Shown: positions 51,448 through 63,990 of the stretch, in pieces
Layout of the letters: every line of letters starts with the position of its first letter
Position numbering within the stretch: position 1 is the stretch's first letter
NCBI GenBank assembly: GCA_963764365.1
Contig: CAVXSI010000015.1
Coordinates: 1-64,000 of the forward strand
Length of the DNA: 64,000 nucleotides
Direction: 5' to 3'
Source of the DNA: VRUE01 sp963764365
Lineage (GTDB): Bacteria; Actinomycetota; Thermoleophilia; Solirubrobacterales; 70-9
Notes under the pieces: model-generated
Told to the model about the DNA's origin: nothing
The model's input: the letters and a program-made list of their open reading frames with translations, nothing else
Databases searched by the model: none
Program-made: the position numbers and the translations under genes

Positions 51448-52833
51448 ATGCCGCAGACGATGTTCGACAAGATCTGGCAGGCCCACGAGGTCTCCGACGG
51501 CCTGCTCTACATCGACCTGCACCTGGTCCACGAGGTGACCTCGCCGCAGGCGTTCGACGGGCTGCGGCTGGCCGGGCGCGAGGTGCGCCGGCCCGACCGG
51601 ACGCTGGCCACCGCCGACCACAACGTGCCGACCGACGGCACGATGGCGGCGCGGCTGATCGCCGACAAGCTCTCGCGGGTCCAGGTCGAGACCCTGGAGC
51701 GCAACTGCGAGGAGTTCGGCATCCCCCTCTACTCGCTGGGCTCCGAGCGGCAGGGGATCGTCCACGTGATCGGGCCCGAGCTGGGCGTTACCCAGCCGGG
51801 GATGACGATCGTCTGCGGCGACAGCCACACCTCGACCCACGGCGCCTTCGGCGCGCTGGCCTTCGGCATCGGCACCTCCGAGGTCGAGCACGTGCTGGCG
51901 ACCCAGTGCATGGTCCAGAAGCGGCCGAAGACGATGCGGATCCTCTACGCCGGCGAGCTGGGCGCGGGTGTCACCGCCAAGGACCTGATTCTGGCGACGA
52001 TCGGCCGGCTCGGCACCGGCGGCATGGTCGGCCACGCGGTCGAGTACGCGGGCCCGGCGATCGAGGCGCTCTCGATGCCGGGGCGGATGACCGTCTGCAA
52101 CATGACGATCGAGGGCGGCGGCCGGGCGGGGATGATCGCCCCCGACGAGACGACCTTCGAGTGGGTGCGCGGCAAAACCGCCGCCCCCGGGGACTTCGAG
52201 GCCGCGGTCGCGCGCTGGCGCAAGCTGCCGACCGACGCGGGCGCGAGCTTCGACAGTGAGATCGAGATCGACGCCGCGGCGATCTCGCCGATGGTCACCT
52301 GGGGAACCAATCCGGGGATGGTCGTCGAGGTCACGGGCTCGGTTCCGGACCCGGCTGGGATGGCTTCCCCGGCGGACCGCGAATCGGCGGAAAGGGCACT
52401 GGCCTACATGGGCCTGCAGCCGGGGACGCCGATGACCGAGGTGGCGCCGGAACGGGTCTTCATCGGCTCCTGCACCAACTCGCGGATCGAGGACCTGCGG
52501 GAGGCGGCAGCGACCGTCGACGGCCGCAGGGTCGCCGGCTCGGTGCGGGCGATGGTCGTTCCCGGCTCCCAGCAGGTCAAGGCCGCCGCCGAGGCAGAGG
52601 GCCTGCACGACGTCTTCCGTTCGGCCGGCTTCGAGTGGCGCGAGGCGGGCTGCTCGATGTGCCTGGGGATGAACCCGGACACGCTGATCGAGGGCGAGCG
52701 CTGCGCCTCGACCTCGAACCGCAACTTCGAGGGGCGCCAGGGCAAGGGCGGCAGGACCCACCTGGTCAGCCCGAGGATGGCCGCGGCGGCGGCGGTCGAG
52801 GGGCACTTCGTAGACATCCGCGAGTGGAATTGA
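51448..52833 (+). CDS. leuC: 3-Isopropylmalate dehydratase large subunit
   Basis: A 461-residue aconitase-family enzyme that isomerises 2- to 3-isopropylmalate with LeuD. Motifs: TMFDKIWQAHEV, CGDSHTSTHGAFGALAFGIG, GSCTNSRIEDLREAA (first cluster Cys, near residue 343) and AGCSMCLGMNPDTL (second and third Cys, near 402-405). Together these bind the 4Fe-4S cluster. SNRNFEGRQGKGGRTHLVSP closes the active site. The length is typical of bacterial LeuC. The ribosome site GAGGAGG lies upstream. leuD follows after 10 bp. Confidence 0.95.
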   Translation: MPQTMFDKIWQAHEVSDGLLYIDLHLVHEVTSPQAFDGLRLAGREVRRPDRTLATADHNVPTDGTMAARLIADKLSRVQVETLERNCEEFGIPLYSLGSERQGIVHVIGPELGVTQPGMTIVCGDSHTSTHGAFGALAFGIGTSEVEHVLATQCMVQKRPKTMRILYAGELGAGVTAKDLILATIGRLGTGGMVGHAVEYAGPAIEALSMPGRMTVCNMTIEGGGRAGMIAPDETTFEWVRGKTAAPGDFEAAVARWRKLPTDAGASFDSEIEIDAAAISPMVTWGTNPGMVVEVTGSVPDPAGMASPADRESAERALAYMGLQPGTPMTEVAPERVFIGSCTNSRIEDLREAAATVDGRRVAGSVRAMVVPGSQQVKAAAEAEGLHDVFRSAGFEWREAGCSMCLGMNPDTLIEGERCASTSNRNFEGRQGKGGRTHLVSPRMAAAAAVEGHFVDIREWN

Positions 52834-52843
52834 GGAGGCGTCG

Positions 52844-53404
52844 ATGCGACCGATAGACGTGATCGAGGGCAGGGTGTCGGTGCTCGACCGGCACGATGTC
52901 GACACCGACCAGATCATCCCCAAGCAGTTCCTCAAGCGGGTCGAGCGGAGCGGCTTCGGCGAGTTCCTCTTCTACGACTGGCTGCGCTCGGGCGAGATCG
53001 AGCTGGAGCCGAACCCGATCCTCATCGCCGGCCGCAACTTCGGTTGCGGCTCCTCGCGCGAGCACGCCCCCTGGGCGCTCGAGGACTTCGGCTTCGAGGC
53101 GATCGTCGCGCCGTCCTTCGCCGACATCTTCTACGTCAACTGCACCAAGGTCGGCCTGCTGCCGGTCGTGCTCGACGAGCAGCACAGCCGCGCCGTCGCC
53201 GAGGCGGGCGAGGCGCGGATCGACGTCGACGACCAGACGGTGACCTGCGCCGGCGGCGTCTTCGAGTTCGAGATCGAGCCCGACGTGAAGAACCGCCTCC
53301 TCAACGGCCTCGACGACATCGGCATCACCCTGGAGAACGCCGGGGCGATCGACGCTTTCGAGCGCGACGGCAGCGGCTACGGCCCGGCGACGACGGTGCT
53401 GTGA
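52844..53404 (+). CDS. leuD: 3-Isopropylmalate dehydratase small subunit
   Basis: A 186-residue swivelling-domain subunit paired with LeuC. DRHDVDTDQIIPKQFLKRVE and the active-site loop AGRNFGCGSSREHAPWALED are diagnostic. NCTKVGLLPVVLDEQ follows. It is the third gene after the XRE-cupin regulator. An overlapping GTG at 53401 opens a further short frame that appears cut short by the HNH relic. Confidence 0.94.
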   Translation: MRPIDVIEGRVSVLDRHDVDTDQIIPKQFLKRVERSGFGEFLFYDWLRSGEIELEPNPILIAGRNFGCGSSREHAPWALEDFGFEAIVAPSFADIFYVNCTKVGLLPVVLDEQHSRAVAEAGEARIDVDDQTVTCAGGVFEFEIEPDVKNRLLNGLDDIGITLENAGAIDAFERDGSGYGPATTVL

Positions 53405-53637
53405 GCGACGATTCCGCGCCCCGCGACTGGGAGAGCGAGGCGCGCTTGCTTGCCGCCGGCTCCGGCCAGGCCCGCTGTTGGCTGCAACCGTGGACCGTGG
53501 AGCCTCCAGAGCCCGCCGAGTTCCTCCGCACCCCCTTCGTAAACGCGGTCCAGAGGCCGAGACTTCGCCTCTCCAACTCGACTACGTCCGCCTCAACATC
53601 GAAGCACGTCTCGCCTAAGCCCCGCCCGCGCCAGTAG
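53401..53637 (+). pseudogene. Possible truncated gene after leuD
   Basis: A frame starting at GTG 53401, overlapping the leuD stop by GTGA, encodes about 78 residues. The first half looks like normal coding sequence (SDDSAPRDWESEARLLAAGS, then WLQPWTVEPPEPAEFLRTPF). It then turns into Ser/Arg/Pro-rich residues where it runs antisense to the end of the HNH relic (from 53593). It may be the 5' end of an operon gene truncated by insertion of that element. It could also be chance. Confidence 0.35.
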
Positions 53638-54774
53638 CCCCGCCACCGCCAGCCCGCGGTCATATCGCTCCCCGCGCCCAAGCGAAACCAGCGAGCGAGG
53701 GGAGATCGGCAGCTTCGCGGTGCGGTTGCGCCGGCGCAGCTCTCGTGTGGAGCCGAGAGCGGGGGAGGGGACAGCCGGGAGCACCCTGCCGTCGGGCCGG
53801 CGAAACACAAGTCCCCCGTCGGCGCCCCGGGCAAGCCCAAACCCGCCCTCGTGTACGAGGCGGTGGTGGCGCGAACAGAGCAAGACCAAGTTGTCGAGCT
53901 TGGTCTCCCCGCCTCGAGCCCAGTGGACGATGTGGTGTGCGTCGACCCAGCGGCGGTTCTCACAGCCCGGGAAGCGGCAGCGCCCTTCGTCGCGGGCGTC
54001 CAGGGCCCTGCGCATCGCCGCCGGCACCACTCTGGACTTGCGGCCCACCGAGACGAGCGAGGCATCGCAGGCAAGCCGCCTTGCGCTCTCGGCGCAGATC
54101 GCCGGGCCGCCCTCGATCCGGCAGCCGGGGTCCTCGGGCCCTCCGGCGAGCGCCCCTGCCTCGGCGTGGACGACCACCTGGTGGCGCTCCCCGGCGGGCC
54201 TGGGGTCCGAGGTGGTGCCAAGGGAGCGCTCGGCGACCTCCATCAGCACATCGGCGTCGTTTACCCACACGGGCGGTCCCGGTTCCGCGGAACCGCCTTG
54301 GGAGGCGGTTCGGTGCTCCTCTTCGCGCTCGCGAATAGCATCGCGCCCGTGCTCGATCGCCTGCAAGAACAATGCTCCGTCCTCGGGTGCCAGCCTGCCC
54401 CTGACCCGCAGGCTGCCGTCCTCGTCCCATTCGCAAGACAGGAAGCGGTCGCGATGGGCCGCCTCGGCGCTCTCCAGGGGAGGCGCGCCTGTAACCCCTG
54501 ACCAGGCGATCGAGCTGGGCGGCGGTGGCAAAGCGCGCCATCTCGACCAGCTCCGCCTCGATCTGTGGCGTGGCGATCCTGGTGATCGCCCTCACCTTGG
54601 AGTAGCTCAACTGTCCACGGCTAAATTCCTCATGGACCAGCGGCAGGTGGCCGCTGCGATGTGCGCCGCCAGCTCGCCGATCTCGCGCTCGATCCATTCG
54701 CTCGGAGCGGACGCGAGCTCAGCTCCGCTCCTCAGCCCCTCGCCCTTCTCCTTCGTCCCCGTCTCTACGAACAT
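53593..54774 (-). pseudogene. DUF222/13E12-type HNH endonuclease, degraded
   Basis: Three minus-strand frames must be joined to read this 13E12-family protein. The start, near 54774, gives EREIGELAAHIAAATCRW. Then about 50 codons are missing, and another frame resumes with LPLVHEEFSRGQLSYSKVRA to AAQLDRLVRGYRR. A second shift near 54490 leads to FLSCEWDEDGSLRVRGRLAP, RRLACDASLVSVGR and an intact HNH motif, CRFPGCENRRWVDAHHIVHW with LVLLCSRHHRLVHEGG. Such genes are multi-copy in actinobacteria and mobile. Two shifts plus a deletion make it a pseudogene, although the HNH domain itself is whole. Confidence 0.85.
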
Positions 54775-54888
54775 GTGTTCGATAGTACGGCTGGGCTCGG
54801 ACGGAAGATCGCCGCTGTGTCGCTGCGTTCGCGACCCCGAATCCCGCAAATTGCGGATAGGCCAAGGCGGTTCCGCGGAGCCGGTTCC
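54275..54888. repeat. Inverted 27-bp repeats around the HNH relic N-terminus
   Basis: 54275-54301 and 54862-54888 are inverted copies (3 mismatches in 27), both built on the palindrome GGTTCCGCGGAACC. One lies inside the HNH relic, the other between it and leuB. A third copy of the palindrome, GCGGTTCCGCGGAACCGC, is inside menD at 34283-34300. They could be short palindromic insertions or the trace of a local inversion. Confidence 0.5.
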
Positions 54889-54939
54889 AAGGACCTGCCT
54901 CCCGCGCATGCATAGTTGGCGATCCGTAGAGTGCGCGCC

Positions 54940-56065
54940 GTGAATGAGGCGCCTCGCATAGTCGTGTTGCCCGGGGACGGGATCGGGCCGGAGATCGTCG
55001 CCGCTGCGCGGCGGCTGCTGGAGGCGCTGGGGAAGTTCGAGTTCGAGGAACTCCTGATGGGCGGCTGCTCCATTGACGCCCACGGGGTCGCCCTGACCGA
55101 CGAGGTGCTGGACGCCTGCCGCGGCGCCGACGCGGTGTTGCTCGGCGCCGTCGGCGGGCCGAAGTGGGACACCACCGACCCCGACGCGCCGCGCCCGGAG
55201 CAGGGGCTGCTCGGCCTGCGCAAGGGGATGGGGCTGTACGCCAACCTGCGGCCGGTGCGGCCGAGCCCGGCGCTGGTCTCATCCAGCCCGCTGCGCGAGG
55301 AGCGGATCGCCGGCACCGACCTGCTGGTCGTGCGCGAGCTGACCGGCGGCATCTACTTCGGCGACAGCGGTCGCGACGGCGACTCCGCCCACGACACCTG
55401 CGAGTACTCCGCCGCCGAGGTCGAGCGGATCGCCCGCTCGGGCTTCGAGGCCGCCCGGCGCCGCGCCGCGAGCAGCGGCCGGGACCCCCGCGTGACCTCG
55501 GTCGACAAGGCGAACGTGCTCGAAGACCTCGCGCCTCTGGCGGGAGGTGGTCAGCGGCATCGCCGCCGACTACCCCGACGTCGCCCTCGACCACCTGCTG
55601 GTCGACAACGCGGCGATGCAGCTCGTCTCGCGCCCGGCTGAGTTCGACGTGATCGTCACCGAGAACCTGTTCGGCGACATCCTCAGCGACGAGTCGGCGA
55701 TGCTGACCGGCTCGCTGGGGATGCTGCCCTCGGCCAGCCTCGGCGCCGCCGGCGACCCCGGCCTGTTCGAGCCGGTCCACGGCTCCGCCCCCGACATCGC
55801 CGGGCGCGGGATCGCCAACCCGCTCGCCACCTTCCTCAGCGCGGCGATGATGCTGCGGCACGGGTTGGAGCGGCCCGGCGAGGCGGCGCGGATCGAGGCG
55901 GCGGTCGACGCGGTGCTGGAGCGTGGGCTGCGTACCCCCGACCTGCTCTCCGGCACGGTCGGACCGGCGCCGCTGCCCGGCAACCCCTCGCCGGAGTCCG
56001 AGGTCGGCACCGCGGAGATGACCGACGCCGTCCTCGGCGAGCTGACTCGGGGTAAGCTTTCGTAG
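54940..56065 (+). CDS. leuB: 3-Isopropylmalate dehydrogenase, interrupted by a +1 frameshift
   Basis: The third leucine enzyme, an NAD-dependent oxidative decarboxylase. Frame 1 from GTG 54940 gives VLPGDGIGPEIVAAARRLLE, GAVGGPKWD, LRKGMGLYANLRPVRP and VVRELTGGIYFGD, up to VDKANVLE. The correct reading then continues in another frame as SRLWREVVSGIAADYPDVAL, LFGDILSDESAMLTGSLGML and FEPVHGSAPDIAGRGIANPL. Deleting one G at 55525 restores a 374-residue protein through VLETSRLW. As with dnaE, a single extra G in a required gene suggests a sequence error; otherwise the strain would need leucine. Upstream starts at 54916 and 54931 are possible. Confidence 0.88.
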
Positions 56066-56070
56066 CCATT

Positions 56071-57012
56071 ATGGAGACCGCGGAGTTGATCTGGCAGAAC
56101 GGCGAGTTCGTTCCCTGGGACGAGGCGAAAACTCACGTGCTCAGCCACGGGCTGCACTACGGGACCGGGGTCTTCGAGGGGATCCGCTGCTACGAGACCG
56201 AGCGCGGCCCGGCCGTCTTTCGCCATCGCGAGCACCTGGCGCGGCTCGAGAAGTCGGCCGAGCTCTACTACCTCCAGCTTCCCTACTCGGCCGAGCAGAT
56301 CCGCGAGGCGACCAACGAGCTGATCCGCCGCAACGGCCTCGGCTCCTGCTACATCCGGCCGCTCGCCTACCGCGGCTACGGCAACCTCGGCCTCTACGCG
56401 ACCGATGCGCCGATCGACGTCATCGTCGCCGCCTTCCCCTGGGGCGTCTACCTCGGCGAGGAGGGCGCGCGCAATGGCATCCGCACCAAGGTCTCCTCCT
56501 GGCGGACGATCTCCGGCGACAGCCTGATCCCGCACGCCAAGGCCTCCGGCCAGTACCTCAACTCGGTCCTCGCCAAGACCGAGGCGACCAACTCCGGCTA
56601 CGACGAGGCGATCCTGCTCGACCAGCACGGCTTCGTCTCCGAGGGCTCGGGCGAGAACGTCTTCGTCGTCCGCGACGGCATCATCTGCACGCCGCCCCAC
56701 ACCGCCGCGATCCTCGACGGGATCACCCGCAACTCCGTCGTGCAGATCGCCGAGGACCTCGGCTACACGGTCGAGGAGCGCGATGTCGCCCGCGCCGAGC
56801 TCTACCTGGCCGACGAGATGTTCCTCACCGGCACCGCGGCGGAGCTGGTCCCGGTGCGCGAGGTCGACGACCACCCGCTCGGCGAGCCGGGCGAGATCAC
56901 CCGGGTGGTCCAGGCGAAGTTCCAGGACGCGCTGCACGGGCGCGCCGAGGAGTATCTCGAGTGGCTCGACTTCGTCGAGGTCGCGAGCGAGCGAATTACG
57001 CCGGCCGCCTAG
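56071..57012 (+). CDS. ilvE: Branched-chain amino acid aminotransferase
   Basis: A 313-residue fold-type IV PLP enzyme making Leu, Ile and Val from their keto acids. The N-terminus IWQNGEFVPWDEAKTHVLSH, then LHYGTGVFEGIRCYETERGP, is characteristic. The PLP Lys is in IPHAKASGQYLNSVLAKTEA near residue 156. GYDEAILLDQHGFVSEGSGE and the C-terminal MFLTGTAAELVPVREVD complete the IlvE pattern and argue against D-amino acid or ADC lyase relatives. It starts 5 bp after leuB. Confidence 0.94.
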   Translation: METAELIWQNGEFVPWDEAKTHVLSHGLHYGTGVFEGIRCYETERGPAVFRHREHLARLEKSAELYYLQLPYSAEQIREATNELIRRNGLGSCYIRPLAYRGYGNLGLYATDAPIDVIVAAFPWGVYLGEEGARNGIRTKVSSWRTISGDSLIPHAKASGQYLNSVLAKTEATNSGYDEAILLDQHGFVSEGSGENVFVVRDGIICTPPHTAAILDGITRNSVVQIAEDLGYTVEERDVARAELYLADEMFLTGTAAELVPVREVDDHPLGEPGEITRVVQAKFQDALHGRAEEYLEWLDFVEVASERITPAA

Positions 57013-57082
57013 CGGCCGGCGCGCCCCTGTGCGCAAGCGGGCCTCAGCGCCCTCCTCGACTCCTCGTATCGAAAGGCAGAAG

Positions 57083-58638
<1,556 letters not shown>

Positions 58639-58642
<4 letters not shown>

Positions 58643-59763
58643 GCGAGCACGTGCAGATACCGCTGGCGCGGCCGGAGATCGGCGCCCGCGAGGAGGAGCT
58701 GGTGCTCGAGGTGCTGCGCTCCGGCCGGCTCTCGCTCGGGCCGATCGGCGCGCGCTTCGAGCGCGAGCTCGCCGCCTGGCTCGGCGCCGGCGACGCGGTC
58801 GCCGTCTCCAGCGGCACGACCGCGCTGCACCTCGGCGTCCGCGCGCTCGGCTGGGGCCGCGGCGACGAGGTGCTGACCAGCCCGTTCAGCTTCGTCGCCT
58901 CGGCCAACTGCATGCTCTACGAGGGCGCGCGGCCGGTCTTCTGCGACATCGACCCGGTCACCCTGAACGTCGACCCGGCGGCGGTCGAGGCGGCTCTCGG
59001 CGAGCGCAGCGCCGGCATCCTGCCGGTCCACATCTTCGGCTACCCGGCGGCGATGCCCGAGCTGGAGGCGATCGCCGCCCGGCACGGCCTCGGGATCCTC
59101 GAGGACGCCTGCGAGGCGCTCGGCGCGGTCGACTCGGAGGGTGTGCGGGTCGGCGCCCGCGGCAACCTCGCCACCTTCGCCTTCTACGCCAACAAGCAGA
59201 TGACGACCGGGGAGGGGGGGGCGATCGTGCCGCCCGACGCCGCGAACGCGGCGCGCCTGCGAGCCGAGCGCAACCAGGGCCGCGGCGCCGACATGGACTG
59301 GCTCGTGCACGGCGGGCTCGGCTTCAACTACCGCCTCTCCGACCTCGCGGCGGCGCTCGGCATCGCCCAGCTCGAGAAGCTCGACGCGATGCTGGCGCGG
59401 CGCGCGGCCGTCGCCGCGCTCTACCAGCAGGGCCTGGCCGCGATCGAGGGGCTCGCGACGCCGCTCGCCGGCCGCGGCGAGGAGCGCCGCAGCTGGTTCG
59501 TCTACACGGTCGCGCTGCCCGAGGGAGTGGATCGCGACGCGACGATCGCCCGGCTCGACGAGCGCGGGGTCGCCGCCAAGGCCTATCTGCCGTGCATCCA
59601 CCTGTTCCCCCATCTGCGCGAGCAGGGCTGGCGCGAGGGCCAGTTCCCGGTCGCCGAAGCCGCCTCGGCCCGCTCGCTGGCGCTGCCCTTCTTCCCGCAG
59701 ATGACGGAGTCTCAGGTCGATCGAGTCTGCATGGAGCTGGCATCCGCATTACGCTCCGGTTGA
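58639..59763 (+). CDS. DegT/DnrJ/EryC1/StrS-family sugar aminotransferase
   Basis: A 374-residue PLP enzyme (ATG overlapping the cimA stop). Motifs: IPLARPEIGAREEELVLEVL, AVSSGTTALHLGVRALGWGR, DEVLTSPFSFVASANCMLYE and ILPVHIFGYPAAMPELEAIA. The PLP Lys is in TFAFYANKQMTTGEGGAIV near residue 187. Members aminate keto-sugar nucleotides for surface glycans. No sugar-nucleotide gene is adjacent here, so the substrate is unknown; the sqdB/glycosyltransferase locus is 30 kb away. Position in the ilvE-cimA operon is probably incidental. Confidence 0.88.
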
Positions 59764-59775
59764 TGAGTCGGGGGA

Positions 59776-59828
59776 GCGACAAACTCGCAAGCATCCATAT
59801 CTGATTCTCTGCGCGGCGAGTTTGTCGC
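59776..59828. terminator. Hairpin between the DegT gene and argH
   Basis: Perfect 13-bp arms GCGACAAACTCGC (59776-59788) and GCGAGTTTGTCGC (59816-59828) with a 27-nt AT-richer loop. It begins 13 bp after the DegT stop and ends 7 bp before the argH ATG, covering its ribosome-site region. It may terminate the upstream operon or gate argH translation. Confidence 0.5.
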
Positions 59829-59835
59829 GACTGTT

Positions 59836-61226
<1,391 letters not shown>

Positions 61227-61230
<4 letters not shown>

Positions 61231-61820
61231 GCAGCGCCACCGCAGAGCGCCTCGACGCCGGCTTCTTCGAGCGCTCGGTCCATCTCGCCGCCCGTGAGCT
61301 GGTCGGCTGCGGGCTCTTCTACGAGGGTTGCGGCGGCATGATCGTCGAGACCGAGAGCTACGAGCGCGACGACCCCGCCTGCCATGCCTACGCCGGGCTC
61401 ACCGCGCGGACCGGGGTGCTGTTCGGGCCACCCGGCCGCGCCTACGTCTACCTCTCCTACGGGATTCACAGCCTGCTCAACGCGGTCGCCGAACCGGAGG
61501 GCGAGGCGGCGGCGGTGCTGATCCGCGCGCTTCAGCCAAGCGCCGGGCTGGAGCGGATGCGGCGGCGGCGCGGCGCCCGCCCGGACGCCGACCTCTGCTC
61601 CGGCCCCGGCAAGCTGACCGAGGCGCTGGGGATCGGGCTCGAGGCCAATGGCGCCGACCTCGGCGCGGCGCCGTTCCTGCTGGCGCCGCGCGAGCCGGGC
61701 TGGGAGGGGGAGGTCGTCGCCGGACCGCGCGTCGGGATCACCAAGGCGGTCGAGCGGCCCTGGCGTTTCTGCCTCGCCGGCAGCCGCCACGTCTCACGGC
61801 CTCGTCCGGAAGCGGCTTAG
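61227..61820 (+). CDS. 3-Methyladenine DNA glycosylase (AAG/MPG family)
   Basis: A 197-residue base-excision glycosylase removing alkylated purines. The start is GTG 61227, overlapping argH. Motifs of the AAG fold are LAARELVGCGLFYEGCGGMI, the catalytic Glu in IVETESYERDDPACHAY, TARTGVLFGPPGRAYVYLSY and GIHSLLNAVAEPEGEAAAVL. CSGPGKLTEALGIG and a C-terminal GITKAVERPWRFCLAGSRHV complete it. The bacterial members are often about 200 residues, as here. It pairs functionally with nfo elsewhere in the window, since both act in base excision repair. Confidence 0.92.
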
Positions 61821-61824
61821 GGTC

Positions 61825-63990
61825 CTAACCGGCCGTTATCCCGCCACCGGCTCCGCCGCCGCCGGGTTCCGGCGCCGGTTCGGCGGGTTCCGCCGGCGCT
61901 TCCGGTTCGGCTTCGGTTTCCGGCGCCGGTTCGGGTTCCGCTTCTTCGCTCGTGGATTCCGAGGGGACGTAGGATTCTTCTTCGGAGCCGCCGCCGGAGC
62001 CGTGCGAGCGGTTGCTCTTGTGCTTGCTTTCGCGTTCGGCGTCCTCTTCTTCCTTGATCTGTTCCCAGGCGTTGATCACGCTCGCCCAGATCAGCGCCGG
62101 GTAGGTGCCGCCCTGGACCGGGCCGCCGTTGTAGAGGGTGGTCATCGGCGTCGTCGTGTCCGCGTAGCCGACCCAGACGCAGGCGGTCACTTCCTCCGTC
62201 GCGCCGCAGAACCAGGCGTCGCCGCTTTCCTCGGTCGTCCCCGTCTTGCCCCACTGACCGGGCGCGCCGACGTTGGCGTTGGTGCCGGTTCCCTGCTGGA
62301 CCACCGTTTCGAGGATGCTCTTCGCCTCCGTGGCGGTGCTTTCGGCGATCACCTGTTCGCGCAGCGGGTTGTTCTCGCCGCCCTTGATCGGGTGGCCTTC
62401 GTCGCCGGTGACTTCGGTGTAGGCGACCGGGCTGTCGCCCGGTTCGGAGGCCAGGGTGCCGCTGACCAGACTCCCGTCGTTGGCGATCGTCGAGTAGGCG
62501 TAGGCCCAGCCGAGCGGCGAGACGCCTTCGTGCAGGCCGCCGAGGACCATCGCCGGGTTGGTCGAGATCGCGCCCGAATAGCCCATCCTGTGGATCGTCG
62601 CGGCGATCGAGCGGGTGCGGTCCTCGATCGTCTTCCCCTTCAATCCCTCCAGCGCCAGCTGCGAGTAGATCGTGTTGTCGGAGTAGGTGGTGGCGCAGAC
62701 GATGTCGCAGGAGCCGAGGTAGGAGCCTTCGTCGTTGTGGACGACGAAGGTTTCCCGGCCGTGCTTGCCGAAGTGGAATTCCTGCGGGGCGGAGGCGTAG
62801 GTCGTGTAGGGGGAGATCCCGTCTTCGAGCGCGGTCACCAGCTCGAACGGCTTGATCGACGAGCCCGGCTGCCGGCGCCCCTGCGTGGCGAGGTTGAACG
62901 GCTTGGTCTGGAAGTCGGGCCCGCCGACCATCGCCTTGACGCCGGCGGTCTTGTTGTCGAGCACGACCACCGAGGCGGTCGGCGGGATCCCGCCGAGGTA
63001 GCTCCTGACCGATTCCTCCGCCGCGCCCTGCAGCCGCAGGTCGAGCGTCGACTTCACCTTCAGCCCGCCGAAGAAGGTCTTCGCGGCGCCGTAGCGTTCG
63101 ACCAGCTGCTGCCGCAGCCAGGCGGTGAAGTAGGGGGCTCGGGAGTCGAGGCGCGGCGGTTCGATGTCGGCCGGAGAGGGCAGCGCCTGCTTGGTCCCTT
63201 CCTCGTACTGGGTCTGCGTTATGTAGCCCTGTTCCTCCATCTTCAGCAGCACCACGTTGCGGCGGCCGAGGGCGTTTTCGGGGAAGTACTTGGGGTTGTA
63301 GGCGGTGGGCGAGTTGATGATCGCCGCCAGCAGCGCCGCCTCCCACGGCTCGAGCACCGCCGCGCAGGGTTCGGTCGGCGTGCCGCAACCGGGGTGCGCC
63401 TTGCCGAAATAGGTGCGGGCGGCGGCCTCGACCCCGTAGGCGCCTTCGCCGAAGTAGACGGTGTTCAGGTACTCGGTCAGGATCTTGTCCTTGCTCCAGT
63501 GCCGCTCCAGCCGGTAGGCGAGCGCCGCCTCACGGAACTTCTCGAAGACCGTGCGGCTTTCCTGGGCGGTGAGCGCCTCCTTGACGAACTGCTCGGTGAT
63601 CGTCGAGGCGCCCTGTTCGGCGCTCTGGCTGAGCACGTCCTTGATCAGCGCCCGGGCGATCCCGCGCAGGTCGACCCCTTCGTGTTCGTAGAAGCGCGAG
63701 TCCTCGATCGCGACCACCGCGTTCTTCACGTTGGGCGAGATCTGCCCCGAGCCGAGCAGGATCTTGTTCTGGTTGCTGGTCAGGGTGCCGACCGGCTCGC
63801 CGGTGGCGTCGAACACCTCGCTGTTCTTCGCCGCTTTGAACTGGGCGAAGTTGTAGATCGCCGGCAGATCCTGGGAGACGGCGGTCATCATCCCGAAGAC
63901 CGTCGAGACCAGTGCGAGGACGCCGAGGCCGAGCAGGACGAAGAGGATGCGCAGCTTCTTCAGGCGCGGCTTGGTGCGTTTGCCCGCCAA
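61825..63990 (-). CDS. Class A penicillin-binding protein (PBP1A type)
   Basis: At least 721 residues; the TTG at 63990 may be the start, but a start beyond the window is possible. One N-terminal membrane helix (RILFVLLGLGVLALVSTVFG) anchors the protein outside. The GT51 glycosyltransferase domain has AIEDSRFYEHEGVDLRGIAR (catalytic Glu near residue 95), QGASTITEQFVKEAL and the YFGEGAYGVEAAARTYFGK region. The transpeptidase has the Ser of GSSIKPFELV (near 378), YSDN and WGKTGTTEES (near 580). A Glu/Pro/Ala-rich tail (about 650-721) ends the protein. It builds and crosslinks peptidoglycan. It converges on the glycosylase gene with 4 bp between. Confidence 0.9.
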   Translation of the reverse strand: MAGKRTKPRLKKLRILFVLLGLGVLALVSTVFGMMTAVSQDLPAIYNFAQFKAAKNSEVFDATGEPVGTLTSNQNKILLGSGQISPNVKNAVVAIEDSRFYEHEGVDLRGIARALIKDVLSQSAEQGASTITEQFVKEALTAQESRTVFEKFREAALAYRLERHWSKDKILTEYLNTVYFGEGAYGVEAAARTYFGKAHPGCGTPTEPCAAVLEPWEAALLAAIINSPTAYNPKYFPENALGRRNVVLLKMEEQGYITQTQYEEGTKQALPSPADIEPPRLDSRAPYFTAWLRQQLVERYGAAKTFFGGLKVKSTLDLRLQGAAEESVRSYLGGIPPTASVVVLDNKTAGVKAMVGGPDFQTKPFNLATQGRRQPGSSIKPFELVTALEDGISPYTTYASAPQEFHFGKHGRETFVVHNDEGSYLGSCDIVCATTYSDNTIYSQLALEGLKGKTIEDRTRSIAATIHRMGYSGAISTNPAMVLGGLHEGVSPLGWAYAYSTIANDGSLVSGTLASEPGDSPVAYTEVTGDEGHPIKGGENNPLREQVIAESTATEAKSILETVVQQGTGTNANVGAPGQWGKTGTTEESGDAWFCGATEEVTACVWVGYADTTTPMTTLYNGGPVQGGTYPALIWASVINAWEQIKEEEDAERESKHKSNRSHGSGGGSEEESYVPSESTSEEAEPEPAPETEAEPEAPAEPAEPAPEPGGGGAGGGITAG

